DNA of 64,000 nucleotides from Lutibacter sp. B1 (GTDB lineage: Bacteria > Bacteroidota > Bacteroidia > Flavobacteriales > Flavobacteriaceae). Position 1 is the first letter of the stretch. Each line of letters begins with the position of its first letter. A program made the translations under genes and the position numbers. Below the pieces are notes generated by a model, which saw only the letters and a program-made list of their open reading frames with translations, was not told where the DNA came from and did not search any database. Of this stretch, positions 1 through 9,627 are shown in pieces. The DNA is taken from the NCBI RefSeq assembly GCF_012524075.1, contig NZ_JAAZUI010000009.1:1-64000 (forward strand). Direction: 5' to 3'.

Positions 1-815
1 TATTTCAATAACATCTTTACTGCATTAATAGCTTATAATTTTAAAGACAAAAAACCTTCTCTTAAAAATAATTTTGTGGATACTAAGCAACTTTATTTAT
101 CTTTTTAGTTATATCGAACTCACGTTATTTAGAAAATTTTAATATTAATAAAGCAACTCCAAAACTGCCTGAAACTAATTCTGATAAAGAAAAATTCTTT
201 ATTTCCGGAAGAGGTATCTTAACTTCATATTACAATGTTAAAAACTTAGAAGTAAAACTTAACAAGTATACTTTAAGAGCTCCGTTTAACGGTATTTTAA
301 TCGAGGCATTGGTTAATCCGGGAACATTAATAAGACAAGGTCAAAAACTAGGAGAATATATTAATCCTTCCATATATGAAATTGGAGTTTCAGTAAAATC
401 TGAATATAGAGATTTATTAGAAGTTGGTAAGCATGTGAAATTAACAAATTTGGAAAAAACAAACTCGTGGATCGGTAAAGTAGTTAGAATAAATGGCAAA
501 GTAGACTCCCAAACTCAAACTGTAAAGGCTTTTATTGAAGTTAATGGAAAAGATCTAAAAGAAGGCCAATACTTAGAAATATTACTGCAAGCTAAAAATG
601 AAGAAAATGCTTTTGAAATTTCAAGAAACTTACTAGTAGATAATTCTAAACTTTACATTGTTAACGATACTATTTTAGATTTAGTTGAAGTAAATCCTGT
701 TTTTGAAAACCAAAACACCGTTGTAGTAAAAGGTTTAACCAATGGCACTCAAATTTTAGCAAAACCAGTACCCGGAGCTCATATTGGAATGTTAGTTAAA
801 GTCTTTAATAAATAA
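1..815 (+). pseudogene. RND efflux periplasmic adaptor (HlyD/MFP family), 5'-truncated and frameshifted
   Basis: C-terminal part of a membrane fusion protein that would link the RND pump to the TolC-like channel encoded directly downstream. The lipoyl/barrel section is clear: LRAPFNGIL followed by LVNPGTLIRQGQKLGEY, then a beta-barrel section ending VPGAHIGMLVKVFNK. The gene starts outside the window. Reading from base 1 gives coding-like protein (YFNNIFTALIAYNF...) up to TAG at 106-108. The rest of the adaptor is in another frame, open from 87 to the stop at 813-815. The two frames join if one T is added to the T5 run at 102-106. No ATG lies between the upstream stop (84-86) and the lipoyl motif, so an internal start is unlikely. 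It is either a real -1 frameshift or a homopolymer error. The family call is firm; the inactivation is uncertain. Confidence 0.8.
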
Positions 816-822
816 AATAAGT

Positions 823-3800
823 ATGAAAAAAATAATCACTTATTTTATTAAGTTTCCTGTAGCAGTTAATATTTTTATTATTGCTTTTATTGTATTTGGT
901 TTGGTTGGCGCACTCTCAATGAAGTCTTCCTTTTTCCCATTAGTAGATTCTCAAAACATATCAGTAAATCTAACTTACCCGGGAGCTTCTCCACAAGAAA
1001 TGGAAGAAGGTGTTGTTTTAAAAATTGAAGATAATTTAAAAGGTATTATTGGTATTGACAGAGTTACGTCGGTTTCCAGAGAAAATTCGGCAACCATTAA
1101 TATTGAAATTATAAAAGGTAAAAATATTGATGTTGTTTTAGCTGATGTTAAAAATGCAGTAGATAGAGTTCCCTCCTTCCCTTCCGGAATGGAGCCTCCA
1201 ATAATTTCAAAAATTGAAAATATACGTTCAACTATTAGTTTTATTGTAAGTGGAGAAAATATTCCGTTAGCAACTTTAAAACAGTATGCCCGAAATGTTG
1301 AAAACGACTTAAGAAATATTGACGGAATTTCGCAAGTTAGTCTTTCCGGATTTCCAGATCAAGAAATTGAAATTGCTGTACGCGAAAATGATTTACTCGC
1401 CTATAATTTATCTTTTAATGAAGTTGCCAATGCTGTTAGCAGATCGAACTTATTAATTTCAGGAGGAAATATTAAAACAGATGATGAAGACTATTTAATT
1501 AGAGCTCGAAATAGAAATTACTATGGAAATGAATTATTAAACTTGGTTGTTAGAGCGAATTCTTCAGGAAATATTATACGATTAAGTGATATAGCTGATG
1601 TTTCAGATACATGGTCAGAAAATCCGGACAGATTGTATTTTAACGGTCAAAAATCAATAAACATAACGGTAAGTAATACCAATAGTGAAGATTTGCTTTC
1701 TTCTGCCGAAAAAATTAAAGATTATATAAAAACATTCAATCAACAACATAAAAATATACAGATCAATGTTTCAAGTGATTCTTCAATACCCTTAAAACAA
1801 CGAACTGAATTATTGATTAAAAATGCTGTAATGGGTGTGCTTTTAGTCTTGTTTTTCTTAGCACTTTTTCTAAATGTTCGATTGGCATTTTGGGTAGCGT
1901 TTGGTCTTCCTATCTCATTTCTTGGCATGTTCATTTTTGCTTCAAATCTGGGGCTTACAACAAATGTACTTTCACTATTTGGTATGATTATAGTAATTGG
2001 TATTTTAGTTGATGACGGAATTGTAATTGGTGAAAATATATACCACCATTACGAAAAAGGGAAATCACCCATTCAAGCAGCTATTGACGGAACTTTAGAA
2101 GTAATTCCTCCTATTGTTTCGGCTATTCTAACTACCATACTCGCCTTTTCTACATTTTTCTTTTTAGATGGTAGAATGGGAACCTTTTTTAGTGAAGTTT
2201 CTACCGTTGTAATTTTAACTTTACTGGTGTCATTAGTTGAAGCATTAATTATTTTACCTGCACATATAGCTCACTCAAAAGCATTGGAGAAAAAAGATAA
2301 AAAAAGGAATAAAATAAATACCTTTTTCTTCAAAATAAATGATAAAGCAGAACAAATTTTATTTTATATAAGAGACAACTGGTATGCGCCCTATTTAAAA
2401 TTCTTTTTAAAACATAAAGCTTTAGGATTTGCAATTCCAATATCACTACTTATTTTTAGTATTGGTGGTATTGGAGGTGGAGTTGTTAGAACTTCCATTT
2501 TCCCTTCAATTGCAAGTGACAGAGTTTCTGTTGATTTAAAAATGCTACAAGGAACTAATGAAATGATTACCGATTCAATTATTTCAGAAATAGAAAAAGT
2601 AGCTTGGGAAATAAATGAAGAATACACCAAAAAACAAACCGGAAACTTACCGGTAGTTGAAAATATAATTAAACGAATTGGACCCGGTTCTGCAAATGCC
2701 AGTTTAACAATAAATTTATTACCCGGTGAATCTCGTGATTTTTCTTCGCCGGAAATTACAAACTCAATTCGTGAAAAAGTTGGAAAAGTACATGGTGTAG
2801 AAAGCTTAACTTTTGGTTCAGGAGGTAATTTTGGAGGTAACCCTGTAGCAATTTCATTGTTAAGTAATAATATTAACGAATTAAAAGCTGCTAAAGTTGA
2901 ACTCAAAGAAATTTTAAGCAAAAACCCTTTACTAAAAGATATTTCAGATAATGATCCTGCCGGTATAAAAGAAGTACAAATCAAACTAAAAGATAACGCT
3001 TATTTACTGGGCTTAAACTTGCAATCTGTTATGAGCCAAGTACGTTCGGGTTTTTTTGGTTTACAAACGCAACGTTTTCAACGTGGACAAGATGAAATAA
3101 AAGTGTGGGTTCGCTATAAAAAGGAAGACAGATCATCCATAAAAAATTTAGATGATATGTGGATAACTACTCCTACAAATAATAGAGTTCCTTTTTCTGA
3201 AATAGCAACTTACAAAATTGAACGTGGTGATGTAGTTATTAATCATTTAAGCAGTAAACGAGAAATACAAGTTACTGCCGATTTAAAGGATCCTAAAGAA
3301 AGTGTTACTGATATTTTAGATGATGTTAAAACTACTATTATGCCCGAAATTTCATCTAAATATCCTACTGTTAGTGCAGCCTATGAAGGACAAAACAGAG
3401 AAGCACAAAAAACAATGAAATCTGTTAAAAAAGTAGGGTTTATAGTTTTAGCACTCATTTATATAGTTATTGCCTTTACATTCAGATCTTACGAACAACC
3501 AATATTACTTATAATGTTAATTCCTTTCAGTTTAATTGGTGTGGTATGGGGGCATTGGTTTCACGATTTTCCAATAAATATGTTATCGTGGTTAGGTATT
3601 ATTGCATTAGTTGGTATTATGGTTAATGACGGATTAGTACTAATTGAAAAATTTAATGTGTATTTAAAACAAGGAATGAAATATGATGAAGCACTTGTAC
3701 AAGCCGGTATTTCAAGATTTAGAGCTATTTTATTAACTTCAATTACAACTATAGCAGGCTTAGCACCTTTGCTATTGGAAAAAAGCAGACAAGCGCAATT

Positions 3801-4002
3801 TTTAAAGCCCATGGCTATATCAATTTCCTACGGAATGATGATTGCTACTGTTTTAACGTTGGTGATGTTACCTCTATTATTATCGGTTACTAATTCAATA
3901 AAAGTATTTTTTAAATGGTTGTTTACAGGTAAAAAAGTAACTAAAGAAGAGGTTGAAAGAGTAATTATAGAATTAAAAAGTATAGAGAATGATTCGCATT
4001 AA
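823..4002 (+). CDS. RND-family efflux transporter permease (AcrB-like)
   Basis: Inner-membrane proton-driven export pump of 1059 residues, the usual size for the AcrB/HAE family. It has the expected two-fold layout: an N-terminal membrane helix, a large periplasmic loop, a helix bundle, then the same again. The paired acidic residues of the proton relay are present in helix 4 (D397 and D398 in GILVDDGIVIGEN). The second half has the matching GIMVNDGLVLIEK. The start is ATG 7 bases after the adaptor stop. The 3' end overlaps the TolC-like gene by 14 bases, so the three genes look co-transcribed. Substrate cannot be told from sequence. If the upstream adaptor is truly broken, this pump may lack its partner. 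Confidence 0.95.
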   Translation: MKKIITYFIKFPVAVNIFIIAFIVFGLVGALSMKSSFFPLVDSQNISVNLTYPGASPQEMEEGVVLKIEDNLKGIIGIDRVTSVSRENSATINIEIIKGKNIDVVLADVKNAVDRVPSFPSGMEPPIISKIENIRSTISFIVSGENIPLATLKQYARNVENDLRNIDGISQVSLSGFPDQEIEIAVRENDLLAYNLSFNEVANAVSRSNLLISGGNIKTDDEDYLIRARNRNYYGNELLNLVVRANSSGNIIRLSDIADVSDTWSENPDRLYFNGQKSINITVSNTNSEDLLSSAEKIKDYIKTFNQQHKNIQINVSSDSSIPLKQRTELLIKNAVMGVLLVLFFLALFLNVRLAFWVAFGLPISFLGMFIFASNLGLTTNVLSLFGMIIVIGILVDDGIVIGENIYHHYEKGKSPIQAAIDGTLEVIPPIVSAILTTILAFSTFFFLDGRMGTFFSEVSTVVILTLLVSLVEALIILPAHIAHSKALEKKDKKRNKINTFFFKINDKAEQILFYIRDNWYAPYLKFFLKHKALGFAIPISLLIFSIGGIGGGVVRTSIFPSIASDRVSVDLKMLQGTNEMITDSIISEIEKVAWEINEEYTKKQTGNLPVVENIIKRIGPGSANASLTINLLPGESRDFSSPEITNSIREKVGKVHGVESLTFGSGGNFGGNPVAISLLSNNINELKAAKVELKEILSKNPLLKDISDNDPAGIKEVQIKLKDNAYLLGLNLQSVMSQVRSGFFGLQTQRFQRGQDEIKVWVRYKKEDRSSIKNLDDMWITTPTNNRVPFSEIATYKIERGDVVINHLSSKREIQVTADLKDPKESVTDILDDVKTTIMPEISSKYPTVSAAYEGQNREAQKTMKSVKKVGFIVLALIYIVIAFTFRSYEQPILLIMLIPFSLIGVVWGHWFHDFPINMLSWLGIIALVGIMVNDGLVLIEKFNVYLKQGMKYDEALVQAGISRFRAILLTSITTIAGLAPLLLEKSRQAQFLKPMAISISYGMMIATVLTLVMLPLLLSVTNSIKVFFKWLFTGKKVTKEEVERVIIELKSIENDSH

Positions 4003-5305
4003 TAAATTAACCTTACTGTTTTTAAGTTGTTTTTCAATAAGTTTTGCTCAAGAAAAACTTACAAAAGAAAAAGCAGTAAGTATTGCTTTAGAACAAAATT
4101 ATGGTATTAAAATAGCTAATAATAATGTTAAAACGGCTAAAAATAATGCAAGTATTTATAATAGTGATTATCTCCCTTCAATAAATGCAAACGCAGGAGG
4201 AAACTACAGCAATACCGATTCTGATTTTACTTTACAAAATGATGAAAAATCTGAAATTAATGGAGCAGAATCAAAAAACTACAATGCTTCAATTGGTTTA
4301 AATTATACTTTATTTGATGGATTTGGCAGATCTTACAATTATCAAAAACTAAAAGAAACCTATAATTTATCTGAATTAGAAGCGCAAACAGTAATAGAGA
4401 ATTCTTTATTGCAAATTTTCACTATTTATTATGAAGTAGCTCGTTTAACCGAAAACAATCAAAATATTTTAGAATCCTTAAATATTTCAAAACAACGTTT
4501 AACACGTGCAAAATATGCTTTTGAATATGGTCAAAACACAAAACTTCAAGTTCTAAATGCTGAAGTTGATATAAATAACGACAGTATTAGATACATCAAC
4601 TCTAAACAATTATTAGCAAATGCCAAACGCGATTTAAATTTACTTTTAGGTAGAAATGTTACTACTGATTTTAATGTAGAAACCAATGTTTTATTCAATA
4701 ATATATTCGATTTAGATGAATTGCTTGAAAAAGCCAAACAACACAATATTGAAATGCAAAAAATAAACAAAAGTGTTGAAATAAGTAATTTAGATATCAA
4801 AATAAATAAATCCGACCTATATCCAAAACTAAGTTTAAATAGTTCTTATGCGTGGAATAAAACTGATAATGACCATACTTTTAACTATGCCGAACAAATT
4901 TCAAAAGGTATAAACGCCGGAATAAGCTTAAACTGGAATATTTTTGATGGAGGCAGTACAAAAACACGCATACAAAATACTAAAATTTATGCCGATAATT
5001 TATCCATTCAAAAAACTCAAATTATAAATGAATTGGAACGCAATGTAACCAATGCATTAGAAATATATAACAATGCACTATTTATATTACAATCAGAAGA
5101 AAAAAATGTTGAGACCAATAAACATAATTTTACCAGAACGGAAGAACAATTTAAACTAGGGCAAGTTACATCTATAGAATTCAGGCAAGCACAAGTAAAT
5201 TTATTAAATGCAAAATCTAACCTTAATCAGGCAAAATATGATGCTAAAAATGCCGAACTAAAATTACTGCAACTCACAGGAGATCTTCTTAATTCAAAAT
5301 TTTAA
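3989..5305 (+). CDS. TolC-family outer membrane efflux channel
   Basis: 438-residue outer membrane factor, third component of the RND tripartite system. A signal peptide is visible at residues 1-20 (LLFLSCFSISFAQ, cut after Ala-20). The mature protein has two repeats of long alpha-helical and strand sequence as in outer membrane efflux proteins (about residues 25-220 and 235-435), rich in Asn, Lys and Leu heptads. The ATG lies inside the end of the pump gene (14-base overlap), which supports translational coupling. The next gene, ppdK, has its own promoter, so the operon should end here, although no strong terminator hairpin is visible in 5306-5411. Confidence 0.93.
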   Translation: MIRINKLTLLFLSCFSISFAQEKLTKEKAVSIALEQNYGIKIANNNVKTAKNNASIYNSDYLPSINANAGGNYSNTDSDFTLQNDEKSEINGAESKNYNASIGLNYTLFDGFGRSYNYQKLKETYNLSELEAQTVIENSLLQIFTIYYEVARLTENNQNILESLNISKQRLTRAKYAFEYGQNTKLQVLNAEVDINNDSIRYINSKQLLANAKRDLNLLLGRNVTTDFNVETNVLFNNIFDLDELLEKAKQHNIEMQKINKSVEISNLDIKINKSDLYPKLSLNSSYAWNKTDNDHTFNYAEQISKGINAGISLNWNIFDGGSTKTRIQNTKIYADNLSIQKTQIINELERNVTNALEIYNNALFILQSEEKNVETNKHNFTRTEEQFKLGQVTSIEFRQAQVNLLNAKSNLNQAKYDAKNAELKLLQLTGDLLNSKF

Positions 5306-5411
5306 AATTCTTAAAATATCCATATTTTTAGTTAGCATACTCTCAAATTAGTATCATTTAACAATTTAATAATGTAACAAACATTACATTTTAATTTTTA
5401 GACAAAATTGT

Positions 5412-5425
5412 ATGACATAAATCAT
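5412..5425. promoter_or_regulatory. Crp/Fnr-type dyad operator upstream of ppdK
   Basis: ATGACATAAATCAT has the TGA-N6-TCA core of Crp/Fnr operators with symmetric ATGA/TCAT ends. Its centre (5418.5) lies 29.5 bp upstream of the first base of the ppdK -7 box, the same geometry as two sites at the cco genes in this window. It is a prediction from pattern and spacing. Confidence 0.55.
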
Positions 5426-5447
5426 AATAATATATACCTCCACTCTT

Positions 5448-5455
5448 TAAATTTG
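5448..5455 (+). promoter_or_regulatory. Promoter -7 box of ppdK (TAAATTTG)
   Basis: Exact match to the Bacteroidota -7 consensus TAnnTTTG. Transcription should start near 5460, giving a leader of about 40 bases before the ATG at 5500. No TTG/TTTG -33 element sits at the normal distance, which fits a promoter that depends on an activator bound at 5412-5425. Confidence 0.65.
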
Positions 5456-5499
5456 TGTACTAATTAGAACTTAAATTATAACATAAATTACAATAAAAG

Positions 5500-8229
5500 A
5501 TGGAGACGTTACAAGATGTCAAAACAAGAGTATACAAATTTGGAAACAAAACCGCAGATGGAAATAGTTCCATGAAAAACCTTTTAGGTGGTAAAGGAGC
5601 TAATTTAGCTGAAATGAGCTTAATTGGAATTCCGGTTCCTCCAGGATTTACTATAACTACAGAAGTTTGTACAGAATACAACCAATTAGGTCAAGAAGCT
5701 GTAGTAAACATGATTCAACAAGATGTTGAAAAAGCAATTGAAAACATCGAAAACATTATGGGTGCAAAATTTGGAGACAAAGAAAACCCATTATTGGTTT
5801 CTGTTCGCTCCGGTGCAAGAGTTTCTATGCCGGGTATGATGGATACCGTTTTAAACTTAGGTTTGAATGATGATGCTGTTTTAGGAATAGCTAAAAAATC
5901 AAATAACGAGCGTTTTGCATGGGATTCATACCGCCGTTTCATTCAAATGTACGGAGACGTTGTTCTTGGTATGAAACCTGAATCAAAAGAAGATATTGAT
6001 CCTTTTGAAGAAATTATGGAAAGCCTAAAAGAAAAAAGAGGTATTCATTTAGATACAGAATTTACTGTTCAAGATTTAAAAGACTTAGTTCACGATTTTA
6101 AAGATGCTGTAAAAAAACGTACAGGTCACGATTTTCCTACAAATCCTTGGGATCAACTTTGGGGTGCAGTTGTAGCTGTATTCAATAGTTGGAATGGCGA
6201 TAGAGCTGTTTATTACAGAAACATGCATGGATACCCATCAGATTGGGGAACTGCCGTTAATGTACAAGCAATGGTTTATGGTAACATGGGTGAAAATTCC
6301 GGTACAGGAGTTTGCTTTACACGTGATGCAGGTACAGGAGAAAACGTTTTTAACGGTGAATATTTAATCAATGCACAAGGTGAAGATGTTGTTGCCGGTA
6401 CAAGAACTCCTCAACAAATTACAAAGTTAGGTTCATTACGCTGGGCAGAACTAGCAAAAGTTGATGAAGCTGAAAGAGCTGAAAATTATCCTTCTTTAGA
6501 AGAATTAATGCCTTCTATTTATGAAGAATTAAACAGCTACCAACAAAAATTAGAAAAGCATTATAAAGATATGCAGGATATGGAGTTTACAATTCAAGAT
6601 GGTAAACTTTGGATGCTTCAAACCAGAAATGGAAAACGCACAGGTGCTGCAATGGTAAAAATTGCAATAGATATGTTAAATGAAGGTTTGATTAATGATA
6701 AAGAAGCTTTATTACGTATTGAACCTAATAAATTAGATGAGTTACTACATCCTGTTTTTGATACTAAAGCGTTAAAAAAGGCTCACGTAATAGCTCAAGG
6801 TTTACCTGCTTCTCCAGGTGCAGCTACAGGTCAAATTGTTTTCTTTGCTGATGAAGCTAACAAATATAAAAACAGTATTTTGACTCGTATCGAAACTTCT
6901 CCTGAAGATTTAGAAGGAATGAATGTTGCAAAAGGTATTTTAACTGCTCGTGGAGGTATGACATCTCACGCTGCCGTTGTTGCTCGTGGTATGGGAAAAT
7001 GTTGTGTGTCTGGTGCAGGTGCTTTAAAAATTGATTATAAAAACAGAACATTAACTGTAGATGGTAAAGAATATCATGAAGGTGATTGGATTTCGTTAAA
7101 TGGTTCTACAGGAAATATTATTGAAGGTAAAGTTGCAACTGCTGAACCTGAATTAAGCGGTGAATTTGCTGAAATTATGAAATTATCAGACAAATTTGCT
7201 ACTATGAAAGTTAGAACAAATGCCGATTCTCCTAAAGATGCTAAAGTAGCACGTAGTTTTGGTGCTCAAGGTATCGGTTTAACAAGAACTGAGCATATGT
7301 TCTTTGAAGTAGATCGTATCAAAGCAATGCGTGAAATGATTTTAGCTGACACTGTAAAAGGTAGAAAACAAGCATTAAACAAATTACTTCCAATGCAACG
7401 TGAAGATTTTGAAGGTATTTTTGAAGCAATGGAAGGACTTCCTGTTACTGTTCGTTTACTTGATCCACCATTACACGAATTTGTTCCTCATCAATTAGCA
7501 CAACAAAAAGATTTGGCTGAAGAAATGCATATTTCGGTTGAAGCAGTAAAAAGTAAAGTTGCTGAATTAGAAGAATTTAACCCAATGTTAGGTCATAGGG
7601 GATGTAGATTAGGAATTACATATCCTGAAATTACCGAAATGCAAGCTAGAGCTATTATTGAAGCTGCCTTAAATTTGAAAGAAAAAGGAATTGAAGCTAA
7701 ACCTGAAATAATGGTTCCATTAATTGGTACTATTGCTGAATTTGAAAGTCAAGAAGCGATTATTAGAGCAACCGCAAATAAAGTTTTTGAAGAAAGAAAT
7801 GACTCCATTGAATATTTAGTTGGAACAATGATAGAAATTCCTCGCGCTGCTTTAACAGCCGATTTAATTGCTAAAAAAGCCGATTTCTTCTCATTTGGAA
7901 CTAATGATTTAACTCAAATGGCGTTTGGTTATTCTCGTGATGATGCTGGTAAATTTTTACCTATTTATATAGAAAAAGGTATTTTAAAAAATGATCCATT
8001 TGAAGTTTTAGATCAAGAAGGTGTTGGACAATTAGTTCAAATGGGAACGCTAAAAGGTAGAAGCTCTAAACCTAATTTAAAAGTAGGTATTTGTGGAGAA
8101 CATGGTGGTGAACCAAGTTCTGTAGAATTCTGTTATAGAACTGGAATGAATTATGTAAGTTGCTCTCCTTATAGAGTGCCAATTGCTCGAATAGCATCAG
8201 CTCAAGCAGCAATAAAAAAACAAGCATAA
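5500..8229 (+). CDS. ppdK: Pyruvate, phosphate dikinase
   Basis: Cytosolic enzyme interconverting pyruvate + ATP + Pi and PEP + AMP + PPi. At 909 residues it is full length. Domains in order: N-terminal ATP-grasp (GGKGANLAEM near residue 35, SVRSGARVSMPGMMDT around 105), the swivelling phosphohistidine domain with GGMTSHAAVVARGMG (catalytic His-490), and the C-terminal PEP/pyruvate TIM barrel with GTNDLTQ and the acid-base Cys-865 in GICGEHGGEP. The gene stands alone with its own operator (5412-5425), -7 box (5448-5455) and terminator (8256-8294). The PPi-linked reaction can run towards pyruvate and save ATP when respiration is limited; the operator hints at such control, but that is inference. 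Confidence 0.97.
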   Translation: METLQDVKTRVYKFGNKTADGNSSMKNLLGGKGANLAEMSLIGIPVPPGFTITTEVCTEYNQLGQEAVVNMIQQDVEKAIENIENIMGAKFGDKENPLLVSVRSGARVSMPGMMDTVLNLGLNDDAVLGIAKKSNNERFAWDSYRRFIQMYGDVVLGMKPESKEDIDPFEEIMESLKEKRGIHLDTEFTVQDLKDLVHDFKDAVKKRTGHDFPTNPWDQLWGAVVAVFNSWNGDRAVYYRNMHGYPSDWGTAVNVQAMVYGNMGENSGTGVCFTRDAGTGENVFNGEYLINAQGEDVVAGTRTPQQITKLGSLRWAELAKVDEAERAENYPSLEELMPSIYEELNSYQQKLEKHYKDMQDMEFTIQDGKLWMLQTRNGKRTGAAMVKIAIDMLNEGLINDKEALLRIEPNKLDELLHPVFDTKALKKAHVIAQGLPASPGAATGQIVFFADEANKYKNSILTRIETSPEDLEGMNVAKGILTARGGMTSHAAVVARGMGKCCVSGAGALKIDYKNRTLTVDGKEYHEGDWISLNGSTGNIIEGKVATAEPELSGEFAEIMKLSDKFATMKVRTNADSPKDAKVARSFGAQGIGLTRTEHMFFEVDRIKAMREMILADTVKGRKQALNKLLPMQREDFEGIFEAMEGLPVTVRLLDPPLHEFVPHQLAQQKDLAEEMHISVEAVKSKVAELEEFNPMLGHRGCRLGITYPEITEMQARAIIEAALNLKEKGIEAKPEIMVPLIGTIAEFESQEAIIRATANKVFEERNDSIEYLVGTMIEIPRAALTADLIAKKADFFSFGTNDLTQMAFGYSRDDAGKFLPIYIEKGILKNDPFEVLDQEGVGQLVQMGTLKGRSSKPNLKVGICGEHGGEPSSVEFCYRTGMNYVSCSPYRVPIARIASAQAAIKKQA

Positions 8230-8255
8230 TTTTTATTTTTATTAGTTAGTAGTTT

Positions 8256-8294
8256 AAAAATTCCATCTTTTTTTTAAAAGATGGAATTTTTTTT
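8256..8294 (+). terminator. Intrinsic terminator after ppdK
   Basis: Perfect inverted repeat: left arm 8257-8271 (core TTCCATC), loop TTTT, right arm 8276-8290 (core GATGGAA), followed by a T run. Confidence 0.85.
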
Positions 8295-8309
8295 ATAACC
8301 AATTAAAAT

Positions 8310-8317
8310 TATCTTCG
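8310..8317 (+). promoter_or_regulatory. Variant -7 box (TATCTTCG) next to the DUF2520 start codon
   Basis: TAnnTTCG variant of the phylum -7 box. Its last G is 5 bases before the ATG at 8322, so the predicted transcript would start at or within a base or two of the start codon. Confidence 0.4.
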
Positions 8318-8321
8318 TACT

Positions 8322-9074
8322 ATGATAAAAGTTGTAATTATTGGCGGAGGTAATGTTGCCTATCACTTAACATCTTGTTTGCTAAAAAACAAACATATTG
8401 AACTTATTCAGGTTTTTAATAGAAGTTTAGATAAAATTCAGTATTTAAAAAATAAAACTCTAATTACCAATAATTTATCAGAACTTAAAGAAGCTGATAT
8501 TTATATAATTTCAGTTTCTGATGATGCTATTTCAAAGCTTTCTTCAAGTTTAAATTTGCAAAACAAATTAGTTGTTCATACTTCGGGTAGTGTTGCTATG
8601 AATGAACTTCAATCAAAATCAAGAAAGGGTGTTTTTTATTTATTACAAACATTTTCGAAAGAGAAAAAAATTGATTTTAACACAATTCCTATATGTATTG
8701 AGGCCGAAACTGATAAAGATTTAAAATTATTAAAGACTTTAGCTAAATCAATTTCAAAAAATATATATCATATAAATTCTGAACAACGCAAAGGCATACA
8801 TGTTGGCGCGGTTTTTGTAAATAATTTTGTAAATCATTTATATCATATCGGTTATGAGATTTGTAAAGAAAATAAAGTACCCTTTGAAATATTGCATCCA
8901 TTAATTCAAGAAACCGCAAGTAAAATAGTTGAGCTAACTCCTTTTGAAGCTCAAACCGGCCCTGCAAAAAGAAATGATACAAAAACAATTCAAAAACATA
9001 TAGCAATGTTACCTAAAAACCAACAAGAAATTTATACATTGCTTACAAAATCTATATCTAAAACTTATGAGTAA
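8322..9074 (+). CDS. Rossmann-like and DUF2520 domain protein
   Basis: 250-residue putative NAD(P)-binding protein. The N-terminus has a dinucleotide-binding motif (VVIIGGGNVAYHL, residues 4-16) followed by a Rossmann-like fold to about residue 110. The C-terminal part (about 115-245) matches the DUF2520 helical domain of predicted short-chain dehydrogenase/F420-type oxidoreductases, with GVFYLLQTFS and VGAVFVNNFVNHL. The substrate is unknown. Its 3' end overlaps the KdsC-like gene by 8 bases, so the two are translationally coupled. The mRNA may be leaderless (see the -7 box at 8310-8317). Confidence 0.85.
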   Translation: MIKVVIIGGGNVAYHLTSCLLKNKHIELIQVFNRSLDKIQYLKNKTLITNNLSELKEADIYIISVSDDAISKLSSSLNLQNKLVVHTSGSVAMNELQSKSRKGVFYLLQTFSKEKKIDFNTIPICIEAETDKDLKLLKTLAKSISKNIYHINSEQRKGIHVGAVFVNNFVNHLYHIGYEICKENKVPFEILHPLIQETASKIVELTPFEAQTGPAKRNDTKTIQKHIAMLPKNQQEIYTLLTKSISKTYE

Positions 9075-9594
9075 AAGTTATAAAGAAATTATGCCCCAAA
9101 TTACTACATTTATATTTGATGTAGACGGAGTTTTAACTGACGGAACAGTACATGTTACTACTAATGGAGAACTAACCAGAAATATGAATGTGAAAGATGG
9201 TTATGCTCTTAAAACAGCCATAAAAGCAGGTTTTAATATTTGTATAATATCCGGTGGTTTTAATGAAGGTGTAAGAACACGATTAAAAGATCTAGGAATA
9301 ACCGATATTTATTTAGGAGCACATAATAAAATTGAACAATTTGAAGAATATACAGATATCTACAATATTAAGCCAGAAAATGTACTTTATATGGGTGATG
9401 ATATTCCGGATTATCCTGTAATGCAAAAAGTTGCTTTACCAAGTTGCCCAAATGATGCAGTACCCGAAATTCAAAATATTTCTTTGTATATTTCACAAAA
9501 AAAAGGTGGTAAAGGGTGTGTTAGAGATGTTATTGAACAAGTTTTAAAAGTTCAAGGCAAATGGAACTCGCAATTTGACGCCAACTATTTTTAA
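9067..9594 (+). CDS. kdsC: KdsC-like HAD phosphatase (KDO 8-phosphate phosphatase family)
   Basis: 175-residue C0-type HAD hydrolase. Motif I is FDVDGVLTDG (nucleophile Asp-18, acid Asp-20); motif II is IISGG and motif IV is YMGDDIPDYPVM. The lack of a cap domain and the short length fit KdsC, which removes phosphate from KDO 8-phosphate in making the LPS core sugar. No other KDO genes are in the window, so related capless HAD phosphatases (for example acting on other sugar acids) remain possible. It overlaps the DUF2520 gene by 8 bases and is probably read from the same transcript. Confidence 0.87.
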   Translation: MSKSYKEIMPQITTFIFDVDGVLTDGTVHVTTNGELTRNMNVKDGYALKTAIKAGFNICIISGGFNEGVRTRLKDLGITDIYLGAHNKIEQFEEYTDIYNIKPENVLYMGDDIPDYPVMQKVALPSCPNDAVPEIQNISLYISQKKGGKGCVRDVIEQVLKVQGKWNSQFDANYF

Positions 9595-9627
9595 AAAACC
9601 CTTAGTAATAATTTAAAATTTAATTTT

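Noticed and set aside
102-107. Programmed ribosomal frameshift as the main explanation of the split adaptor gene
   Set aside because: The slippery stretch is short and no stimulatory structure is evident; mutation or a homopolymer error is simpler.
2391-2984. Open frame of 197 codons on the minus strand
   Set aside because: It lies wholly inside the RND pump gene on the other strand; the protein has no recognisable pattern.
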